NCBI GenBank assembly: GCA_003215935.1
Contig: QCJQ01000002.1
Location: 28,500-92,499 of the forward strand
Direction of reading: 5' to 3'
DNA: 64,000 nucleotides
Origin: Prochlorococcus sp. AG-409-D09
GTDB lineage: Bacteria > Cyanobacteriota > Cyanobacteriia > PCC-6307 > Cyanobiaceae
Of this stretch, positions 58,111 through 64,000 are shown piece after piece. The notes beneath the pieces were generated by a model. That model was given only the letters and a program-made list of their open reading frames with translations, searched no databases and was not told where the DNA came from. Every line of letters starts with the position of its first letter. Position 1 is the first letter of the stretch. The translations under genes and the position numbers were made by a program.

Positions 58111-59484
58111 TTGGACCCTTTTGCTTCACCATCTAAGTTTGATCATGAGTTGCTTTCTTTTTTGCAGGAAGCATGTAATGAATTATGTGAATGGTTTAAG
58201 AATTCCAAGACAAATGGTCCTTTGCCTACATTTGCTGAATTCCCAAAAGTTGAGCCTTCAATTAAAGGGCTTTCGTCTAAAGAACTTTTATTTGATCTTC
58301 AGAAGATAATGAATGGTGCTTATAGACCATCTCATCCTGGTGCTCTAGCTCATTTAGACCCGCCGCCATTAACAGCCTCTATAGTTGGTGATTTAATTTG
58401 TGCTGGGCTAAATAATAATCTTTTGGCTGAGGAATTATCGCCAAGTTTATCTAGATTGGAAAAAGAACTTTGTTATTGGTTTGCAAATCAAATAGGTATG
58501 GAAACTCTTGCAGGCGGAGTGGCTGCTAGCGGAGGCACGTTAAGTAATTTGATGGCTTTGGTTGTTGCTAGAAGGCATGCAGGTCTTCAACTTGATCCTT
58601 CAGCTGTAATACTTGCAAGTTCTGATGCCCATGTTTCGCTTGTCAAGTTGATGACAGTGATGGGCTTGAATTCTGATTCCTTAAGACTGGTGAATGTTGA
58701 CATAGAAGGAAGTATGTCTATTCCAGATTTAAAAAAACAATTAAAAAAATTAAAAGCTGAAGGAAAGAAATGTTTCGCAATTGTTGCAACTGCTGGGACC
58801 ACTATTAGAGGAGCCGTTGATCCTATTTGTGAAATATCTAAATTGTCTACTAATGAACGAATTTGGTTGCATGTTGATGCTTCAATTGGAGGAGTTTTTA
58901 CATTATCTTCTGGTACTTCAAGATTAGTAAGAGGGTTAAATTTGGCAAATTCAGTAACATTAAATCCGCAGAAATTATTAGGTGTGTCAAAAACATCATC
59001 AATTTTAATATTAGCAGATAGAACAAATCTTAATGCTACTTTTTCAACAGGTCTTCCTTACTTTGAACCTGTTAAATCTAATGAATATCACTTTGGTGAA
59101 ATGGGTTTGCAAGGAACTAGATCTGCAGAAGTTCTTAAACTTTGGTTGGGGTTAAAGCAATTAGGTGAAAAAGGTATTGAGAATATTTTAGAGCAGGCCA
59201 TTAGTCGTAAACAATATTTTTTAGATAAATTGGATATATCTAAATTTCAATTATGCACTGGGCCTCTTCATTTACTTGCTTTCACTCCGAAGAATCTAAA
59301 TTTGGAGAAAGCTAAAGTTTGGTCAATTAATACGCGTGAAACTTTGTTGAGAAATAATTTTATGCTTTCTAGACCACTTTACCAAGGACGTTTTTATTTA
59401 AAGGCTGTTTTTGGTAATCCCCATACAGATCAAAAGCATTTAGATTCGTTGGCAGAACTTGTTAATGAATCCACTGCGTTGTAA
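58111..59484 (+). CDS. Group II PLP-dependent decarboxylase (TTG start)
   Basis: ASGGTLSNLMAL; HVDASIGG; SVTLNPQKLLGVSKTSS lysine region. Confidence 0.9.
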   Translation: MDPFASPSKFDHELLSFLQEACNELCEWFKNSKTNGPLPTFAEFPKVEPSIKGLSSKELLFDLQKIMNGAYRPSHPGALAHLDPPPLTASIVGDLICAGLNNNLLAEELSPSLSRLEKELCYWFANQIGMETLAGGVAASGGTLSNLMALVVARRHAGLQLDPSAVILASSDAHVSLVKLMTVMGLNSDSLRLVNVDIEGSMSIPDLKKQLKKLKAEGKKCFAIVATAGTTIRGAVDPICEISKLSTNERIWLHVDASIGGVFTLSSGTSRLVRGLNLANSVTLNPQKLLGVSKTSSILILADRTNLNATFSTGLPYFEPVKSNEYHFGEMGLQGTRSAEVLKLWLGLKQLGEKGIENILEQAISRKQYFLDKLDISKFQLCTGPLHLLAFTPKNLNLEKAKVWSINTRETLLRNNFMLSRPLYQGRFYLKAVFGNPHTDQKHLDSLAELVNESTAL

Positions 59485-59594
59485 TCAAATTATTTTCAAT
59501 CAAATGTCTAAATTTCCATCACGTAAAAAAATCATTGCGATTTGCACAGCTATTTTCTCAGTTTTGATTGGCATAATCTATTTAATTCTTATAG

Positions 59595-61151
59595 CTATTT
59601 TGGATTCTCGAGGTCCGATGCTCCCTCCTCCATCTGAAGCCTTTGGTTTGGTGGTAATTTTTTAAGGTGTTCATTAGTTAATGGTTTTATAACTTGTTTT
59701 AGAGCATTATCTAAAAACTTATTAAGTGTTTCTTCTCTTTTATTTAACCGGTAATGTAGTTGAACAACTTCTTGCATTCCACCATCTCCCCAATTTTGGT
59801 CTTGTTGAAAGTATGTAATAAAGCTTGCACCGGCCACCCTAGTTAGCCATGCAGCTGTAACGCCTTGAACTGCTCTGCTTAATAGCAATGTTGGTAAAGT
59901 AAGATTTAAACTTGAACTTATAAGGCTAATACCACCTTTGACAATGCCTAGGCCTGCAAGAGTTTTTCCAACAGACATTGCTAACTCTTGAGCCCGAGAA
60001 TTTGTTAGTTGAATGCCGTAAATATTTGCTATTTCAATTACCATTTGTGCATTTACTGCAGCCGCAGCTAATAAATCAATTCCTGGAATAGCTGTTACGG
60101 CAACAACTCCACTACTTATCCAGCAGTATCGATCTATGCAGTTTCTTGAACTTCTTAATCGCTGTTTATTAAGTATATGTCTACTTTCCTTATTAAGATT
60201 TCTACATTGCAAGAGTATATTATCTGATATTAGCTCTTCTCCTTCTTCGTTTAACACCTGAGCAATTCGTTTGATTAAACCATAAATTTCTGGAGATGGT
60301 TGAATTGGTTTTCCTCCAGGTGCCGGTATTGATTGAGGTGAGGCAGCTGTTGAAACTACATCAGCTGCAGAAACAAAATTTGAACATCTGTTTCTTATAA
60401 GGTTTAATAATTTTCTCTCTTCTTCTTCACCTCTTAAATCAATTTTATTAAGAACAATTAAAACTCTTTTACCTATTTTAGTAAGAACATTAATAGTTTC
60501 TATTTCTGTTGCTCTTAAATCGCTATCAACAACCACAATCATTAAATCTGCTTTTTTTGCTTTTCTTAGAGCAGTTTCTTCTCTTAATCGACCTTCTGTC
60601 CCTGCTTCAAGTATCCCAGGGGTGTCACTAACTTGAATAAATCTGTTTAAACCCTTTAGTTTAAGTCTATAAGAACTTATCGATTTTGTTGAACCCATTT
60701 CTGCTCCAACTTTACCAACAATTTGGTTAAGTAGTGCTCTTATTAGAGATGTTTTTCCACTTGAACCTGTACCAAAAACTACAATTATTAGATCTCCACG
60801 ATTAAATTCATTTTTTATCTTCTCTCTTTTTTGCTTTAATGCTTTAACTGTAACTTGATCATGTATTAGTTCAATAAGCTTATCAATATTTTCAATACTT
60901 TTAAGGGCTACTTGTTTCTTACTCATAGACTTTATATTAAATTTATTTGAAGTTGAAAAAAGTTTATTCTTTTTAAGTAATTTTTTCCAAAAAGGCTTCC
61001 CAGTTAGAATAGAAAATATAATTATTAAGAATATTGCTATAAGTAATGCTTGAATATTAATTAATTTTAATAAGGCTCCTATAAGACTAGAAAGAAACAA
61101 TAGAATTGATCCGAAAATAAATATAATATAAAATACTTGCTTATTATTCAT
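59595..61151 (-). CDS. Membrane-associated GTPase (DUF697-like C-terminus)
   Basis: FGTGSSGKTSLIRALL, DTPGILEAG, VLNKIDL; C-terminal hydrophobic region. Confidence 0.9.
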   Translation of the reverse strand: MNNKQVFYIIFIFGSILLFLSSLIGALLKLINIQALLIAIFLIIIFSILTGKPFWKKLLKKNKLFSTSNKFNIKSMSKKQVALKSIENIDKLIELIHDQVTVKALKQKREKIKNEFNRGDLIIVVFGTGSSGKTSLIRALLNQIVGKVGAEMGSTKSISSYRLKLKGLNRFIQVSDTPGILEAGTEGRLREETALRKAKKADLMIVVVDSDLRATEIETINVLTKIGKRVLIVLNKIDLRGEEEERKLLNLIRNRCSNFVSAADVVSTAASPQSIPAPGGKPIQPSPEIYGLIKRIAQVLNEEGEELISDNILLQCRNLNKESRHILNKQRLRSSRNCIDRYCWISSGVVAVTAIPGIDLLAAAAVNAQMVIEIANIYGIQLTNSRAQELAMSVGKTLAGLGIVKGGISLISSSLNLTLPTLLLSRAVQGVTAAWLTRVAGASFITYFQQDQNWGDGGMQEVVQLHYRLNKREETLNKFLDNALKQVIKPLTNEHLKKLPPNQRLQMEEGASDLENPK

Positions 61152-61226
61152 TTGAAATTGAGAATAGTGGGATTCTTTGTTCTAAATGATTTTTTAGGAT
61201 TAAATTTTAATGAATTAAGCATGATT

Positions 61227-61691
61227 TTATCTTTGACTGTAATAAGCATGTATTAGTAAACCTATAATTGATATATTAATTGCAATATCAGCTAGATTAA
61301 ATATAGGAAAATTTATAATTATAAAATCAATAAAATCATTTACATAACCTAGTGAAATCCGATCAATTCCATTTCCGAGAGTTCCACCAAGTAGAAAAGA
61401 TAGTGAAATTCCTTTCAAAAACGATAATGGAGTATTTCCCCATAAATAAATAATTAGACCAGCTGCGACGCTAAAACTTATAAATGTTAATAAAATTGTC
61501 GAATTATTTAAAAGACTGAATGCTGCTCCAGTATTTTTGACAAGTCTTAGTTGAAATACACCTGGAATTATTTCTATTATTTTACCATTTTCTAATGTTG
61601 AGACTGCTATATATTTAGTAATTTGATCTATAGCAATAATTAAACTGCTAAATATAAATATTTGTCTTTTATCTAATATATATTTTTTCAT
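61227..61691 (-). CDS. lspA: Prolipoprotein signal peptidase
   Basis: DQITKYIAVSTL; LRLVKNTGAAFSLL; GGTLGNGIDRISLGYVNDFIDF; FNLADIAINIS. Confidence 0.96.
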   Translation of the reverse strand: MKKYILDKRQIFIFSSLIIAIDQITKYIAVSTLENGKIIEIIPGVFQLRLVKNTGAAFSLLNNSTILLTFISFSVAAGLIIYLWGNTPLSFLKGISLSFLLGGTLGNGIDRISLGYVNDFIDFIIINFPIFNLADIAINISIIGLLIHAYYSQR

Positions 61692-62254
61692 TTAAGAATG
61701 AGTATCTGTTTTAATATAATTGCTAAAATTGCAATGGCTGGACATATAAAGATTTGCGCTGGTAGTGGAGCAATAGTATAATTGAAGATTATATCGTATA
61801 AGTTCTCATTTTGTTTGCTTAAAAATGAGATAAAATATAGGTTTATTATTCCACATAAATGAATTATAGATAAACCTACAAGAGCTTTTTTTGTAAATCC
61901 AATAAGATTATTTTTTGTGGATAATTTTCCAATTATTATCACTGAGGGAATAAAACCTATAAGATAACCAAATTCTGATGTAAGTAAATATCCTAGGCTT
62001 CCGCCTCCATGAAATACTGGATAAAAAAATAACCCAATAGTTAGGTAGGCCGAAACAGCAATAACACTCGATCTAGAACCACATACGATTGCAGAAGTGA
62101 GTAGTGATGGAATTTGCCATGAAATTCCTAAGGGTACAGTATTTAGAGGTGAACCTATTTTAGGAAAAGTTAAAGCTGCTGGTATCATTCCTCCTATGAT
62201 AATCACTAATAGAATTGTTAGCGCAATACTTAAAGTAGCTAAGTACTTCACCAT
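61688..62254 (-). CDS. bioY: Biotin transporter BioY family
   Basis: TIGLFFYPVFHGGGSLGYLLTSEFGYLIGF. Confidence 0.9.
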   Translation of the reverse strand: MVKYLATLSIALTILLVIIIGGMIPAALTFPKIGSPLNTVPLGISWQIPSLLTSAIVCGSRSSVIAVSAYLTIGLFFYPVFHGGGSLGYLLTSEFGYLIGFIPSVIIIGKLSTKNNLIGFTKKALVGLSIIHLCGIINLYFISFLSKQNENLYDIIFNYTIAPLPAQIFICPAIAILAIILKQILILK

Positions 62255-62343
62255 TTACCAACGTCTAAGACTATGATGCATTATTTTGCATGAATACGCT
62301 AGGTGAGAAGTTGATTTTCAATTTAAAAGATATAAGACTATAA

Positions 62344-62595
62344 TTGTACCTAATAATAATGTTTTTAAATAATTGCATTATGACTTTTATTTCGGGAGAT
62401 GAAGTTACTTTGATTGCGCCATTGCCTTTTTTAAAAACAAATGATGCCACTGCGATGCTTAGGCCACCTGACCTTGTTTCACTAGGTGAGATTGGACATG
62501 TTGTTTCTGTTAAGTCAGACAATATCGTTGAAGTTCAATTTAGAAGAGGGATATTTTTAATTTCTTCAGAAAAACTTACTAGGAGAATGTGTTGA
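62344..62595 (+). CDS. DUF3148-like cyanobacterial small protein
   Basis: MTFISGDEVTLIAPLPFLKTNDATAMLRPPDLVSLGEIGHVVSV; true start probably internal M. Confidence 0.75.
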   Translation: MYLIIMFLNNCIMTFISGDEVTLIAPLPFLKTNDATAMLRPPDLVSLGEIGHVVSVKSDNIVEVQFRRGIFLISSEKLTRRMC

Positions 62596-63856
62596 ATTTA
62601 TTTACTTCTATTTCATTAGATAATTTCTCTACTGTTTTTTGTGGACCACATATGCTGATTAATGGCTTTTTTAAATATTTTTCGGCACATCTTTGTATAT
62701 CAAGTCTCGATATAGATTGAATTTGTATTAAATTAAATTCGTCAAGATTTTCTTTTAATCTAAGACCTAGTAAGTGTGCTTTTCTTTCTGCTTGTTGACT
62801 TATATATTGTGATGAATGAGCTAATTGACCTTTGAATTTCGCTCTTGCTAGTTTTAACTCTTCTTCCGTAATAGGTTTATTAATAACACTAAACCAACAA
62901 TCTATTAGTAACTGGAGAGTATGATTAGCCTTATCTTCAGTAGTTGAAGCATGAAAAATAAATGGAGAGATTAGTTCTCTTGCCGGATTATAAACACCTA
63001 CTTCATAAGCAACTCCGTACTTTTCTCTAAGAGTTTGGAATAAAAGGCATGACATACCTGAACCTAGATGGCATGCTAGTAATCGAAGAATAGTATCATC
63101 AATATATCCATGTGGAGTTGTTGTAGCACCAATAATGATGGCAACCTGTTGTGTCTCTAAGAAATGTATAGAATATTTTTCGATTGTATTGTCTATAGAA
63201 GATTCTATAAAATGAAGATTTTCATTCGTTTTATTTATAGAAGATTGATTAGATAAAATTTCAAATGGTTCTAATTGATTAATCTTATATTCTAAGTCCT
63301 CTTTTATACTACCTGCAATCACTAAAACTTTTTCTCTTTTTTGTGTATTATTAAATAGTTCTATTAAGTTATCTCGATCTATTAGCATTAGATCTTCTTT
63401 TATACCAAGAGGGTCATGGGCATAATTGTTTTTTCTATATGCAATACGTCTCCACCCATCATAGGCAATATTAAAAGGATATTCTTTTTGTCTATCTAGA
63501 GCTTGAAGTGTTAACTCCTTTTCTAACATTATTTGATCTGAATTCAGGTGTGGTTTACAGATCATCCATCCTAGAATTGAGAGTAGTTGCTCTATATCAT
63601 TTTCTCCGCATTTAAGACTTAATAAAAATCCATCTTCATATGTATCGCAACGTAAACCAGCTCCTGCACCCTCAACAATGTCGGCAAGATCATTTTTGCT
63701 ATATGGTCCGCAGCCTCTACTAAGGAGAGCGCCTAGAAGTTGATGTAATCCTTTTTTATTTAATGGGTCTGCTCGACTACCTTCCCTTATCCACATTTTT
63801 GCTGATATGATTCCAGGAGATATTATTGGTCGTAATTTTATATTTAATAAACTCAT
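62579..63856 (-). CDS. M16-family zinc peptidase-like protein
   Basis: GSRADPLNKKGLHQLLGALLSRG; LGSGMSCLLFQTLREKYGVAYEVG. Confidence 0.9.
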   Translation of the reverse strand: MSLLNIKLRPIISPGIISAKMWIREGSRADPLNKKGLHQLLGALLSRGCGPYSKNDLADIVEGAGAGLRCDTYEDGFLLSLKCGENDIEQLLSILGWMICKPHLNSDQIMLEKELTLQALDRQKEYPFNIAYDGWRRIAYRKNNYAHDPLGIKEDLMLIDRDNLIELFNNTQKREKVLVIAGSIKEDLEYKINQLEPFEILSNQSSINKTNENLHFIESSIDNTIEKYSIHFLETQQVAIIIGATTTPHGYIDDTILRLLACHLGSGMSCLLFQTLREKYGVAYEVGVYNPARELISPFIFHASTTEDKANHTLQLLIDCWFSVINKPITEEELKLARAKFKGQLAHSSQYISQQAERKAHLLGLRLKENLDEFNLIQIQSISRLDIQRCAEKYLKKPLISICGPQKTVEKLSNEIEVNKFNTFS

Positions 63857-63866
63857 CTAATTGGAC

Positions 63867-64000
63867 TTAGGATGGTGTTGCTATCAGGGTAAAACTTTTT
63901 TCAGACTTTAATTGAGAAATTATTTCTTTTTGAATTTTATTTCCTTCCCAATAACCAATATTGCTTAATGGCTCTAACAGAGATTGTTGTCTCCCCCATA
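63867..64000 (-). CDS. C-terminal part of a second gene, probably the M16 partner (cut by window edge)
   Basis: Open frame WGRQQSLLEPLSNIGYWEGNKIQKEIISQLKSEKSFTLIATPS*. Confidence 0.5.
   Translation of the reverse strand, partial: WGRQQSLLEPLSNIGYWEGNKIQKEIISQLKSEKSFTLIATPS

Noticed and set aside
62271-62522. 83-aa - strand ORF
   Set aside because: Antisense to the DUF3148-like gene, which has a recognisable sequence
1-64000. CRISPR arrays, IS elements, integrases, prophage, toxin-antitoxin or restriction systems
   Set aside because: No regularly spaced repeats and no transposase, integrase, Cas, MTase-REase or obvious TA pair found by reading

Overview
AT-rich cyanobacterial chromosome segment, most likely from a low-light (LLI/NATL-like) Prochlorococcus. 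The lineage is inferred from gene content and composition, not from a search. Recognisable genes include a GpgS-type glucosyltransferase, TrkA-N K+ channel, peptidase S51, MBL-fold protein, NmrA-like protein, acsF (Mg-protoporphyrin ester cyclase) beside a 2Fe-2S ferredoxin, an ABC-2 exporter, NRAMP-like transporter, bcp, ABC-F, HI0933 flavoprotein, a four-gene polar amino-acid ABC transporter, AI-2E permease, psb28, mnmH/selU, GUN4, HATPase, glnA, serine/alanine-glyoxylate aminotransferase, tadA, group II PLP decarboxylase, a GTPase, lspA, bioY and M16 peptidases. Between them are many very small proteins, including about 15 ORFs under 60 aa that the supplied track does not list, plus long AT-rich perfect hairpins. 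No tRNA, rRNA, CRISPR or transposase was found. Main leads: (1) a stand-alone, degenerate NAD+-DNA-ligase adenylation domain; (2) a duplicated 'TPAPTA' membrane microprotein pair; (3) an Hli protein followed directly by a 34-aa membrane peptide; (4) a ferredoxin next to acsF with no ATG/GTG/TTG start; (5) candidate structured RNAs near 3.1, 6.85 and 30.95 kb; (6) short Nif11-like proteins without visible lanthipeptide machinery.
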